Under the pieces are notes generated by a model that was given only the letters and a program-made list of their open reading frames with translations, was not told where the DNA came from and did no database searches. The position numbers and the translations under genes were made by a program. Source: Pinus tabuliformis (taxonomy: Eukaryota; Streptophyta; Pinopsida; Pinales; Pinaceae). Taken from it: 64,000 nt of DNA. The stretch lies in assembly GCA_031772625.1 (NCBI GenBank), contig CM062805.1, positions 516,874,102 through 516,938,101 of the forward strand, read 5' to 3'. Positions 32,493-43,923 of this stretch are shown one piece after another. Position 1 is the stretch's first letter, and each line of letters starts with the position of its first letter.

Positions 32493-33188
32493 GTATGAGG
32501 CCGTTAACCTTTTGGTGTCGGGTGAAATGCTTTATTATGAGGATCCGAAGTTCTTTCAATGCTGGGAGGAGACCTATAATAAGATACAATACATTATCTT
32601 CATACTGTTTTTTATGATCTAGCTGAGGCGGGCATTCCCATGCTCAGCTTTATAAATTCATTTTCATGTACATAGGACAGACAATCGTCTGATTGTAGAT
32701 TGATGATTCTGATAGAGCCATCATCCTTTTGGTAGGATGATTATCTGTGTTGCAATGCTTGTACATTTAATCTCTTTATTTCCCTGGATATATATCACAG
32801 CCCGGATGGATGAAACTAGATCTGGGGTCTTCAATCTCATCCGATCTTCACTCCAAGTACAATTCGATCCATGTGAGAAATGTTCTGAAGTCGAACATGG
32901 AAAGACATCGCTTGATTACCAATCAATGATGTAACCTGTTAACAAGTGCGAGAGGAATCACCGATAATGATAATGATCCTCAAGGTACTGCAGTACAATT
33001 CACGTGGTGTGAATAAAGGACTTGGTGTCGAACACCACGCAAAATCTTTCGGTCGAAGGTCATTGATGTAAACCTGTCGCCGGAAGTGAGAAACTTGCCA
33101 TTGAGGCATGCAAGTTTCAAAGTACTGAATGGGGTGTTCCTAGAACAACTTCTTGGATAATGAGCTGATGTCGACAAGAAGTGATCTG
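32493..33188 (-). other. Element B non-coding 3' region
   Basis: No supported gene. Conserved by eye with 12980-13708 of A and 48419-49110 of C. Confidence 0.5.
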
Positions 33189-33644
33189 TCAAAGGAGGGC
33201 CTTAATGAATCCCACATCAATGACACGGAATGGAGCAAATGATTTTGATGGAGGTGAAAACGATCTGATGATATACGGTTCAGGGTGGCGGTCATGAAAG
33301 AATGGAGTATAATGTATGGTAGTGGGTGAGACACAGGTGGCTTCTCTGGATGACTTCTCTTGAACATGTCGGCGACACTGATGTGATGGATTGGTAGGAT
33401 TAACCCCAAATGTGGATGGTATGGTGTGACCATGGCGATGTGACCAGTGAATGAAACAACCCAACCCGACTCGGACACAGAGTGGAAGTGTCATGTTCAA
33501 GAGCGACTTGCTACCAATAAAGATTCTTTGAGTTTTCTTCCCAATTTTTCCCCAGTCATTGCTGACCAGTACCTCTTTATTTTTGTCAAGCTTGAGGAGG
33601 ATAACATATGCTTGTTCTATAATTTTCCCTTCAGGCAAACCCAT
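33189..33644 (-). CDS. Element B small 3' reading frame, 151 codons, unknown
   Basis: Starts MGLPEGKIIEQAYVILLKLD and stays in frame past the point where A and C stop (after about 40 codons), giving 151 residues rich in His, Ser and Pro in the distal part. Only the first 40 residues are shared between all three elements. The distal part is probably a chance extension of non-coding sequence. No family recognised. Confidence 0.3.
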   Translation of the reverse strand: MGLPEGKIIEQAYVILLKLDKNKEVLVSNDWGKIGKKTQRIFIGSKSLLNMTLPLCVRVGLGCFIHWSHRHGHTIPSTFGVNPTNPSHQCRRHVQEKSSREATCVSPTTIHYTPFFHDRHPEPYIIRSFSPPSKSFAPFRVIDVGFIKALL

Positions 33645-33654
33645 CTCTATGTTT

Positions 33655-34400
33655 TAACGAGCCTAGCGATAGTGAAACTCGTTCTCGTCTAAAGACAAGT
33701 TTGTCGCTATTAATCTTTTTAACAAGTTTAACGACAAAGATAACTCGATCCTTTTCAATTTTAGAGAGTCTGAAAAGGTACATAAAGGTAACTCCAAAAT
33801 TCCTTTTTCGTCATCTAATCCCTTAAGTCCAAAAAAGTATAAAACAATACAGAAGGGATGAATTTTCGATAGTTTTAACGAGCCGAACAAAAGAAGCGCT
33901 CGATCTTTTTGTGCAATAATCCCTTAAGTCCAAAAAGATTAAAATCTAGATGAGGGATAGCACTTCCTGTCCCTTTAACGAGCTGGAAGGCCAAGAACTC
34001 AGCAATCTTTTCATATTTTACGAGTCAGTTGAAAAGAGCTTAAAGAAGACTCGTCTTTTGAGGAACGAGTGATAAAACGGGTAGCAGCTGATTCCAGGTA
34101 AGGTTTGGAATTTTCCAATCACGGCAGTGTCACAAGGATGGCTAGTGAAATCACTCTTCGCAGCTGTTCCTCAAAATGGGTAAACAATCAAGTGGAGGTG
34201 AATGATCGGCCAATGAAAAAGTGGAGGTGACGGTGCAAACACGACCAAGGCTTTAATGGCTGAAGTACTACATTCACGGTGGTTATTTACCGGGGAATAG
34301 TTCATTTTTTAACGAGCTTAAACGCGGGTGGAAACATTTGCTCGGTTCGGGTTTATTTTTTAACGAGCTTGAACCTTGCGGTAACACTGCTCGATTAATC
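33655..34400 (-). repeat. Dispersed GCTCGTTAAAA motif array (element B)
   Basis: TTTAACGAGC and TTTTTAACGAGCTT words in + reading at about 33655, 33866, 33975, 34308 and 34360, with degenerate forms near 33716 and 34017. Same array and order as in A and C. Confidence 0.65.
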
Positions 34401-34906
34401 CAGTAGTATGATAAGAATGTCTCATATAAAAATGGCAACTTTTAGAGTTTTGCCCCACATCCTCTCTTTATGCAAGTTAGGAAACAACTAATCCAAAAAA
34501 CAAATAAATAATCGCTCTTTGCTTGCATTCCAAAAGGTTTGCATGCCCCCAGGTATAAAACAGAGTCTCAAGGTTACCTCTACTTCTCTCCACCAAAACA
34601 TTTGTTTTACCAAGAGAGGCCTACCTCTTATAGGTTACCCAAAGATTGTTCTATTCACAGTGAAAACAAAACACTTCTTTGGCAATGTCTACCGAAATAA
34701 ACAAAGGTGAACAGATGGTATAGTGTGACCATCCCTGACATAACTTTGACAAGAGAATCTTGTTCTAGAATAACCCCCTCTTCCAATCACGAACGGGGGT
34801 ACAGACTAGTCATATTCTCCCGCGCAAACCTACCCTACACCCGAAGTTTTCCTGCCGAAGCAGACCACGGTGCATGCCCCCTTGGTTTCAGTCATATCCC
34901 TCCGAA
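34401..34906 (-). other. Element B region between reading frame and motif array
   Basis: No supported gene. It contains TGCATGCCCCC words at about 34541 and 34872, the minus-strand counterparts of the GGGGGCATGCA words of A. Confidence 0.45.
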
Positions 34907-36472
34907 TTACTCGCATTCATCGGGAGGACGGACTGGAGATTGAGACATTTCTTGCGTGAAAAGACCATTCAGGGATGGTATATGACTATTTTCTCTGTAT
35001 GATCCGGGAAATGAAAGCTGGTCCATGAGCTTGACCACTCTTCCTTCGTGCGGAAAACACATTACTCTAAAGAGTGAGGAGACAATTGCTCCCATGCAAT
35101 AAATATAGTCTCGTCCAAGGAGTAGATTGTAATCCAGGGGTCCTTGAACTACCATTACGTTCATGCGAACTATTTTCCTTCTCAATGTTATGGGCACATC
35201 AGGAAGGATCCCTAAAGGTCGACTGGTTCCTTTATCAAAGCCTGTTAGATTTCTCATCTCAGGCAAAAGCGATGGCGAACCAAGCGCTTGCCAAGCAGTT
35301 GAGGAAAGGATACTCACAGAAGCCCCCTCATCTATGATGGTACCAGCCATAACCATTCTATATATTTGAACGATGATTCGGAATGGTACTCTTGCTGGTA
35401 AACGGGGTCTGCCTAGTTGATTCCAGTCGAAGGAGACAACTAGGTTGCTTGGAGGTGGGACCGAATAGATGGCCGGGTACGGCTCTGACGAACTTCCTTC
35501 CTGCAGTAAAGGAACGGGTAAATTGCCCCCTTTTTCGTCGGAGTCTGTGTTTATGAAGAGAATTTGGACGGTGTCATCCTTGTTCTCTTCAGTGACTGTA
35601 TCATCTGACGATGAAACCTCTGAAGGCAAGACCGGGTCAACTGCCACCTCGACCTTTTGACTTTCATCTAGTATGGAGTCAAATGGTTTATCTTCAATGA
35701 TAGGTGCTTCAGCCGACCACCTGAGCGGGCCAGCCGGATTTTCAACTAGTGATGGACTCGGCAAGAGTTTTTTATATCTAGGAGGAAGTCGTAACGGTGA
35801 AACCGGACGATCATCCAAAACTCTTTTAGCTTCGTTTAAGAAGGGACAACGGTGGATGGCATGATCGCCTTCGCACAGTTTATAAGGAAATCTACATTTC
35901 CCTTTTTGTCCTGGGGCTTCACTTTCACTAGTTGATGGTGCGCTTTCAACATGATCATCAGAGGTTGACGACACCGGATTGTGCAAACGAGGAGACCATT
36001 CCCTTAAGATCTGAGGGATGTAAGGACAATCTCTGTGAAAGTGGTCTCCTTTGCAAATGACACATGGCAATTTAGGCCTGGTCGGTGCAGTGTGTGGATT
36101 TTCGTTAGACGACACTCGTTTTCCCCCATTCGCCTTTGGCTCCTTCTTCTTCTCTTTCTTCTTCTTTTCCTTCTTCTCCTTAGGAACATGACTTTTGGCT
36201 TTACCAGCCCCATCAAACAAAGAGGAAGGAGGAGAGGAAGAATTAGAGGAAGTAGAATGCTGGTGGGCAACTCTGGACTCGTCTAATTGCTGATTCGATT
36301 GTTCAGGAATACTGGTGTTCTGAACGACAGAGGTTGAGAAGAGCCATACAGGCAAACCAATTTTCAGCCCTGGAAGCGACAATGTGGCCATATGGGGCGC
36401 ACCAACATCTCCCCAAGAGGAGAAGGGACTAGGATTTCCACTAAGGGGAATTCCTTGGTTGGTAGACTCCAT
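34907..36472 (-). CDS. Intact zinc-knuckle/retropepsin polyprotein of element B (521 residues)
   Basis: The only long intact retroelement frame in the window. Residues 14-35 are a conserved box (SPFSSWGDVGAPHMATLSLP); 98-113 are an almost pure Lys/Glu run; a first knuckle has C137, C140, H144, C149 (CX2CX3HX4C). The second has C200, H204, C209 but Tyr at 197 where A and C have Cys. A Ser/Glu-rich linker spans about 250-335. A retropepsin-like domain spans about 345-485 with IDEGASVSILSS at 380-391 (catalytic Asp 381; the usual Thr/Ser is Glu) and LLGRDYIY at 451-458. No capsid, RT or integrase follows; the stop is at 34907. It likely binds element RNA and may process itself or a helper polyprotein; this is inference. 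ATG at 36472 is chosen because A and C start at the same place. Confidence 0.85.
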   Translation of the reverse strand: MESTNQGIPLSGNPSPFSSWGDVGAPHMATLSLPGLKIGLPVWLFSTSVVQNTSIPEQSNQQLDESRVAHQHSTSSNSSSPPSSLFDGAGKAKSHVPKEKKEKKKKEKKKEPKANGGKRVSSNENPHTAPTRPKLPCVICKGDHFHRDCPYIPQILREWSPRLHNPVSSTSDDHVESAPSTSESEAPGQKGKCRFPYKLCEGDHAIHRCPFLNEAKRVLDDRPVSPLRLPPRYKKLLPSPSLVENPAGPLRWSAEAPIIEDKPFDSILDESQKVEVAVDPVLPSEVSSSDDTVTEENKDDTVQILFINTDSDEKGGNLPVPLLQEGSSSEPYPAIYSVPPPSNLVVSFDWNQLGRPRLPARVPFRIIVQIYRMVMAGTIIDEGASVSILSSTAWQALGSPSLLPEMRNLTGFDKGTSRPLGILPDVPITLRRKIVRMNVMVVQGPLDYNLLLGRDYIYCMGAIVSSLFRVMCFPHEGRVVKLMDQLSFPGSYRENSHIPSLNGLFTQEMSQSPVRPPDECE

Positions 36473-36699
36473 TTTCTCAACCCAAGATCAACGTAGGAAA
36501 GGGTAATGAATATTCCGTTTAAAATAAATTTTATACACTTTAACACAACTTGTTTTTTCAGTTTTTAAGAGTCGAGAAAAAACAAAAGATGACTCTAGTC
36601 TCCTTCGATTTTTAATGAGCCTGAAGTAACAAGTGCTCATATGGACCTTTTCCGTTAAGGAGTCTGAAAAGGAACGAAAGGGACTGCTCTGGAGATCTA

Positions 36700-36990
36700 G
36701 GTAGAGGGAGTACCAAACCAATCGCAAAACTGTAGAACACTTTTTATGGTACGGCAGTCAATCTTCCCAAATGCTGTGTTCAGTGCATTGTGATCGATAG
36801 GGCGGCAGACACGACTTCCTATGGATAAAGGATTTAAGCCTATACGGGTCTCCCAAAATATACTCGACGGTACGTGGGAGCACAAGTCCGTACTGGCACT
36901 TATCGTCTCAAAGTGGAGGAATCACCCAACCATCAGTGAGGACAACAGTTACCAGGCTTTACGACGCCGAAATACGTCTCTAGCCTAGAC
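36700..36990. other. CpG-rich conserved leader block of element B
   Basis: Counterpart of 9060-9345 (A) and 52760-53045 (C), with the words AGGGCGGC and CCTATGGATAAAGG. The + strand frame open in C is broken here by TGA in GCATTGTGATCGA, consistent with CpG decay. Confidence 0.5.
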
Positions 36991-38174
36991 CTCTAAATGT
37001 TGTGCGTTAAGTTCCAAAGCGTTGTTAGATTCATTGAATTTATTTTAAGTTGATCTTGCTTATGAAGTTTGCCTTTTGGGTTCACCACGAGATGTAGATG
37101 TAATTCCTAAAATGCAATCTAAAAGATGATAAACAAACTTTTATCTCTTTTGTGCAATGAAAATCCTAGCTACTAGAGGAAAAGAAAGACACAATCGTTT
37201 CACAAAGAGCAAAGAGCAAACTGTAAATGCGCTTTCCTAAATGAAGCCAAACAAACTGTCTATATGCAAATTCACATGCATGTATTTGTTTTCGACTTTC
37301 TTAGTATTGATGCTAAAAAGAAAGTTGATGTACAAATCTGAATTTGCTTTCAAGCGACAAACACAAACAAGCTTCTTTTCGAAATCAAAAGATAGAGACG
37401 ATTACGACACTTTACGATTTTGAAATGAATACTCGTTTTTACACTAGAAAATCACAAATTCAGACCAAAGGCAATAGTAACAGCATAATCGACCATCAAC
37501 AGCAATCAAACTTTCTCCTATGATCGAAATCGACACTTGCGACAGATCTAAATCAAAGGATGATAGTACGACCATTCTACTTTTGCAATGGAAAACTGTA
37601 AACGACTCAACAAACACACAAAAACATCTACAGTTCTTTTGTACAAAGGAGGCGGAATAACAGCAAGGAAAATGGGTTTTAAACAGACATATACTGATCA
37701 CAGGAAGCAAAATTCAGAGATAGAACTGGAGAGAATGAAGCACAAGAACCTCAGCTGCAGAGGGCTAGTATGATCAGCGCACCTGTAACACAGAGAAACT
37801 GCATTGCAGCGCAGGTTGCCCTTTCGGGAAGTGCGCTGAAATTCAGGATCTCTTAACAGTACCTGCGCTGGGCCAGAAACGAGAATCTGTCTGGGTTCTG
37901 GGTCACAGTTTGCAGTTCAGTATTTGGTTTTTGGTCGAGTAAAAGCAATCATTAATGGACAATCAAGGGTAGATCTAAGGAGGGTCTAAGAGCTATCACA
38001 AGGGCAATCAGATAGTTTGTGAATCAACTGTTCAAATCATAAACAAATCCAATGAATGGATTGAAGCAGCAGATGTCTACTTTGCATTTGTTATGGAAAA
38101 TGCAGTTCGAATGCTACTTATGAGTTTATGAAACAAACAACAAAGAGATACACAAACAAACTAATTAGACATTC
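36991..38174 (-). other. Element B untranslated leader
   Basis: No supported gene in nearly 1.2 kb between the CpG block and the primer site. It contains the ACCTGCGCTG and CAGCGCAGGT words at about 37800-37870 that echo the U3 hairpin motif. Confidence 0.5.
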
Positions 38175-38192
38175 TCCCCAGCGGAGTCGCCA
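38175..38192 (-). promoter_or_regulatory. Element B primer-binding site (tRNA-Arg)
   Basis: Minus strand TGGCGACTCCGCTGGGGA, complementary to the 3' end of plant tRNA-Arg including CCA, three bases from the LTR. Confidence 0.88.
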
Positions 38193-38195
38193 TTT

Positions 38196-39238
38196 TGTTA
38201 CCGGGAAAAGTGTCTATTTAGAACTGCTCTATCCCACTAAGGTGTGACAGCTGCCTTAGAAACAAAAAGAGAAAAACTGCTTTTGTATTTCCTTTATGAA
38301 CTATAGATAGAGAGGAATAGAAAGAACCAACCTGTGTCTTGCGCTAATCCTTTGATCTGATCCCTCTCTTCTTTGACAGCTTCCAGCTACCTGCTCCCTT
38401 ACTTGCCCAGCTTCACCAAGTACTTGTAAGATCACAGAAGAAGAACACTATACAAAGACATGGATCTATATTCATAAACAACTTAGGATCATATTTAAGT
38501 TAACCATACAAATGTAACAAGCATCAATGATACACAAGCATGGAGGAAAAACTCAAATAGTTTTTATTGATAAACAAGAAAAGATCCAGGAGGAGTTACA
38601 ACCGATGGTTCCTGACCCAACATCAACCTCCCAGCAAAGAAGCCCCTCTTCACCTCCAACAAAGCATAGATCACCCAATACTCTGATGTTTGTCTCAAAA
38701 CCAACAGCAATTCCTTACAATGTGCAAAATTCCAGCCTCTGGATCTCTGGGATGAGGGATCCATATATAGATATGTGTAAGGAAGATGAGTCAGCTTGTG
38801 ATTTGATTAGTGTCTTCTCTCTGTCAGTTCTTGCTTCCACTTGGAGACTGAAGGCCTCTTACTCATTCTTGGTCGAATTCAGTGAGGCAAGTGTCATAGG
38901 AGAAGATTCTGGAAGCTTCCATTTTCTCTCCACCTCACGGAATGACACTGCCATTTGTCATTTCTCGCCCAACGCACCCTCACAGTGTATTTAGGTGCAT
39001 TGCAACGCACCTAGCCAGTGTATTTAGGTGCAATGCAACGCACCTAGCTAGTGGAGCAGCTGAAATGATCATGTTTTGACTTATTATGAGCAGTTTCTGG
39101 TGGAGAACTTCTGGGAGAAGCTGTAATCTGTTGACCTTGTTCCTTTAGGGGTTAGAACAACACTTTTAGGGACTTAGGAGCCCTTGGTTTATGGACATTT
39201 CATGCTTGGAGTTGTAAGGCACAAAAATGTCTATAACA
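38196..39238 (-). mobile_element. Element B 5' LTR (1043 bp)
   Basis: Pairs with 31438-32479. A TATA-like TATATATGG lies on the minus strand near 38768-38760. Followed by the duplication TTATG at 39239-39243. Confidence 0.93.
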
Positions 39239-39243
39239 TTATG

Positions 39244-39559
39244 TGTTGTCACACAAAAATAGTTGTTAGTTAAATATAGCATAAGTACATGAATTCATTA
39301 CTTTTTCTATCAACATTATTATCCGTTGATCTTAATTTGTCCCCTAAATTAAAATTTCAAGTTCATCGCACATAAATTAAAAGAAATGTAAGCATACTAG
39401 CAAGGTTAGTACTCATATTAGTTGTAAATCTAAACAACAACATATGCAACAACTAAAAAGTTATATTAGATTCTATCCATGAGTCTTTTTAGTTTTAATG
39501 TTGAACCTTTAATTCATATGATGTATTTTTAGCCCTCTAGCCGCAATTTTTGAACCAAT
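39244..39559 (-). other. Leader of element G, distal part
   Basis: AT-rich leader without genes between the insertion point of B and the primer site of G. Confidence 0.45.
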
Positions 39560-39580
39560 GCTCTGATAACACTTTGTAAC
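39560..39580 (-). promoter_or_regulatory. Element G primer-binding site and 5' LTR boundary
   Basis: Minus strand TGTTATCAGAGC (39561-39572) is a one-mismatch version of the initiator-Met primer site. TG at 39575 (TGTAACTCC) would start the 5' LTR in + reading. The far LTR end could not be found. Confidence 0.5.
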
Positions 39581-41803
39581 TCCTTTCCACCTCCTTATAC
39601 TATCTCAAGTTGTAGAAGGTGTTACTTGATAATTTGACCTGACATCTAAGGTTAGTTACGAATATGAGGTCACATAAATCCTCCTTATTCAAAGTTTTCA
39701 AAATTTAATTCTAATACCACTACCATATCCAACTCATCGAGATATTTTCGAAGATATAAAATTTACTCAATATGTATCTTGAATGAAAATTTATGCTCAA
39801 TTGAAAGAGGCCATGTCATCATGCTAGCCACATTGTGCCCTTGAGACCCCCACATAACCTTGAAAAGCTAGCCTAGTGGGACCCATTGGGTTGGGTCCAT
39901 GTCATATTTCTTGGTTGCATTTCCACCCATGCTATTTGAACATTACCTAAATGAATAAATGAGCATCGAGTGATGAGCGGTGGGCAATCCATTAAATCAA
40001 GTTCCCATCAAATTGAAATATATTTTTTCATGGTGTTTTCCTATTGTTGACACGCCCCAAACTTTGAGGGGGCCAAGGTGAATTAGGGACATAGATTGGA
40101 CCCATATCAAGGTCACATAATAATCATTTCGTTCAAATGTATCACCCACTTAATGAAGGTCTGGCAGTGGTAGGTCCAATGTCAGATCCCGCCCACCTTA
40201 TAAATCCATTGTAGACACTAGGGGCCTTGAAATTATTACAGGGGCATTGATCCATCACACGCATAATCACCCTATCAAAAGAAGGCCAGTCAATACAAAT
40301 AATTTTCTTACAGTAGTGGCAGTCCCATTAATTGATGGCACTGATAGATGACCATTTTCACATCAAATTCAATCACTACTCCACCACCACTAGTTGATAG
40401 AGAAGGAAATACATAATGATAATGTCAACAGGTGGCAGATGGTCCCATCACTTAATGGACCTAACAAATATATTTAATCCTGACAGTTGATGGGTCTATC
40501 TCTTTTCCTCAAAACTATCATGGTGAGCATAGTATTTGTAGAATTTTGAGAAGGATTTTAGAGGTCAGTCTAAAATTTTGAGTGCCATTGGAACACACAA
40601 TAGTTCTATGTAATGTTACGGTCTAGCACTAAAAGACAAGCCCCAAAGTCCCCTTATACAAGTCCAAGAATTCCAACCTTGCTAGTTACTACAAATTAAA
40701 TAGTTTTTTTCCTACAAATAATAATTCTTAGTTCTTCATCAAGAGGAGGTGTAAGCTATACGTTCACATTGTTTTAACATATTTTTCCACTCCTATACAT
40801 TAGATTCTCTTCATTGGATTGGTTATATCCTTTTTCTGTTACAAACATGTCCTTATATTTAAAAAGGAAATTTCAAAACTTATGTGCTTTGCCAACTATA
40901 AAACCATGTATATATTTAGCTATTATGAATGCTTCTCATATACAACATTTTAAATTTGAAAATAATATTAAAACACTATTTTTTGGGTGGGGTTTATGTG
41001 TTATACTAGAAACTCATTGAGAGGATCCCATGGCCTAACTAACTTAACTAGTTTTTGGTGGTATAAAACACCTATGTGTTGGTTTAATAAATGTCATAAT
41101 CATTGGAATCCTTAAATTGCTAAATTACCCCAAATTAGGTCTATGTTATCATGTACTGTCTGCAATTCCTTGTCAGTGGGAAACCCTTGTTTACATGCAT
41201 AGATGTTGAGCTCCTTTATCTCGCATCAGATTACTTATGTTGGAGAGGAGGTATTCATTAGCATAACTAGGAAGGATCCAAAGGAAGGTTCCATCAGTGG
41301 CAGAAACCATGATTATGCTATAGCTTAACCACCTATTGTTACTATCATTTCAATAAAGAAACTCATATTTCATTACAATTTCCTTTTTATATTTATGATT
41401 TTGGATTTGTAATGGATATTTTTATGTTTTGACTTACTTATATGCATACATACTTTGAATGCTATGATTCATTGTTGGTTTTTTATTATCTATCTTCTAG
41501 GTTTTCAACTCTAGGAGGAAGAGTTAGGGTTTCATCCCCGTGGTGTTGTCAACAAATGTAGGACCCACATGTATGCCTTCTTTACCTACCTTTCTCAATT
41601 CAAGTAGTATGCATGTTTGATTGAGTCTTCTTCATTGAATTCTATGGCTTATTTTTTGGGGCTTTCAACATTAGCCCTAGGGAATATTTCTCACAAACAT
41701 AATTGGCATTTCCATAGGGGAAATACTTTCTAGTATTTTCCTTTGGGATTCTCAAGATTGATTTGGGTTTTTGGGTAGTCTTTTGTTAGTTTTTCTAATC
41801 TTA
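39581..41803. other. Old repeat DNA, probably LTR-derived, unresolved
   Basis: About 2.2 kb without supported genes. The first part is presumably the 5' LTR of element G. GTTGACACGCCCC at about 40035 looks like an LTR or promoter junction, but no partner copy exists in the window. The second part may be the LTR belonging to the primer-like site at 41804. Confidence 0.35.
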
Positions 41804-41820
41804 TGGTATCGTAGTGGACT
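41804..41820 (+). promoter_or_regulatory. Degenerate tRNA-iMet primer-like site
   Basis: TGGTATCGTAGTGGACT resembles TGGTATCAGAGCGG-type primer sites of plant LTR elements. The upstream sequence is T-rich and LTR-like but its boundary is unclear. Weak call. Confidence 0.35.
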
Positions 41821-43923
41821 AGATCTTCTAGTCTAATCTTTTTGAATCTAGCATTATTTTTATTTTTATTTTTCCTTAGTTAACAATATGTACACAATTT
41901 TTCTATGGAACAATTGCGTAGTCACATAGCCTTCCTTTAAGAAACTCGTGTATGCACATGTTATATTTATTAAAAAATTGTACATACACAAACTGTCTTC
42001 TAATAGTGTTGTAGATTTCTAGAAAGTGAAAATATTTTACTTGGCTGAATGCTCATGAAAGTTGGTTTTTATGTGTTTTGGTCTCCAATGCTTCTTGAAG
42101 GTTGAAAAAAATGGTTTTGAGGTCTTTTTATTTTATGCTTTGCTTTGTATGAAAGAGTAATTTTGTATCTATTTAGGGTTTCTTATTTTCCAAGAGTTAT
42201 AGGTGTTGAGCTGGGTTCTTGATCTTCTTGCTGAGGTTGTGGACTCTATCTAATCTTTGAAACGTCCTTCGTATCAATATTTTCATTGATTTGTAGCCCA
42301 TTTGTTTCCTTTTACTTTTATTTGGCATAAAGGTGATTTTTACATTAGCTTTTTGTGTTGTTGTAGAGAGCTCGAGTTCTTTTTTTATGAGATTCTAGAA
42401 TCTCATTCATTTAAGAATCTTAAATCTCATGTTTGTGAAACTCTTGTATAACTTTGTTTGAATCTATTTTATCTTATTTTCTCTTGCTTGATTTAAACAT
42501 TTGAGTTTCTTGTACTTGAAAATATTGGTTTCTATGGATTGAGTCTTTTATATTTTTTTTTTATTTGAGATCCTTAGTTTTATCCTTTCTTGATGTTCGG
42601 GTTTCATTTTCAAAAGAAAAAGGGAAAAAAAACATTTAGTTTTTATTCCTTTTTTGCTTTGTAATTTCACATTGCATTCGTTCGTGAGTTTAAGAAAAAG
42701 TATTTTGGCATTCTTGACTTGGGTATGTTGTCAGTTCGTTGAAGCATACTTCTTGCTTCAAGAGTTGTGATTTGCATAGGTGCATTTTGCACTTGTTTTC
42801 TTGTCTTGTTTTCCAATTATTGCATTCGTTGGTTGTTTTCCTTAGGACCTGTTGACATATTCTAAAATATTTCACTACATATCAATTTTCATTAGGGTTA
42901 GTTGCATTAGTAAAAGCATTCGATCTTTTTATTTGATTTTAAATGTGTGAGTGCTTATAAAAGGAATTTTTTTTTCTAATTATATTCTTGTAAAACCATG
43001 TAGAAATCACTATTCATTGAAGAAAGAGATACCTGTGGTACCAAAGATATATGTTGTATCACTATCATAGTACTTCTGGAGGGTTCCTTGTAAAGCAAGG
43101 GTAATTTCATTGACAACGAATATTGTCAAGGGGCCATTATAACTTTTTATGTTACCTTTTTTGGTAGGACTTGGGCCCTCATCATCCCAAGCTTACCTTT
43201 AGAAGACCCTTTATCCACTTTCTAGTATTTTGTTGTCTGGTCCTAATCACCCATAGTAGAAATACCTTAAGGTTGTTTTCTTGTCTATATATTTAGGAAT
43301 TTTTAGTGAGTTATATGGGCTCCTAACCTACCTTAGGTGATTTGAGTCATTTCTTATTTTTATTTATAAAATGTGGTTGGTCAACTGGCACACTAGTCTA
43401 GGAGGCTTCATGAGATTTTATCTACAACTGTTGATCCTTCACCTCGAAGGAATAGGTAGGCTTTCGTTGGTTCTTTTGAGCTAGTTCAAGTTAATGTAAT
43501 GGAGACAAATATTTCACCAAGGGTTTCTACATTAGAGGGGTTCTCAAAGAGTAGGGTTTCCTTCGTGATTTGGATGGAAGCATTTCATTCCCTGATAGGG
43601 TAATGTTTTAGTCAGGTTCTTTAGAATATTATGTAGAACTAGAAGATATATCAGAGTCTTCTTGGACTAATTTGGATCATATTTCATCAAAACTTCCTTA
43701 AGTTATATTGTACATGGGTACCTTAGTTTAAAGCATTCCTCCAAACTCTCCTTCTTTCAAGATGGCCAATGTTAGTAAAACTAGTATTGCTATTGATTCT
43801 ATTATTGTGCATACACATTCTTTAGCAGTAATTTAAGGAAGCCTTTTCTTCCCTATTGTATCTACTTCTACACACAACATAGTGGTTGATGTCTCTAATT
43901 TTTCTCCTATCCTGAGTGGGGCT
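41821..43923 (+). other. Unresolved decayed element internal sequence
   Basis: No frame of note. Parts of 43370-43920 read like broken + strand coding (for example LHEILSTTVDPSPRRNR and MANVSKTSIAIDS), but no family is recognised. The sequence ends where TGTTGGG starts the LTR of element D. Confidence 0.3.

Larger units (their letters stand above)
31438..39238 (-). mobile_element. Element B: complete non-autonomous LTR retrotransposon with intact reading frame
   Basis: A 7801-bp minus-strand element. 5' LTR 38196-39238, tRNA-Arg primer site 38175-38192, one intact coding region 36472-34907, polypurine tract 32480-32492, 3' LTR 31438-32479, duplication TTATG (31433-31437 and 39239-39243). Organisation is identical to A and C, but the LTR sequence differs enough to be a separate subfamily. 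By hand count the LTRs differ by about 22 substitutions, mostly transitions, in 1042 bp. No RT or integrase. Confidence 0.93.
22914..39600 (-). mobile_element. Element G: old minus-strand Ty3/gypsy remnant hosting E and B
   Basis: Inferred by removing E and B. From right to left: start of a 5' LTR at 39575, tRNA-iMet primer site 39560-39572, leader 39244-39559 continuing at 31437-31166, gag start near 31165, gag to 30755, gag continuation 23208-22914. The rest of the element and its 3' LTR are missing; the cullin pseudogene lies next to the broken end. E interrupts gag exactly at a CCCTT duplication and B interrupts the leader at TTATG. Confidence 0.65.

Noticed and set aside
33189-33644. Full 151-residue product of the small B frame as a conserved protein
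   Set aside because: Only the first 40 codons are shared with A and C; the remainder corresponds to sequence that is closed in those elements.
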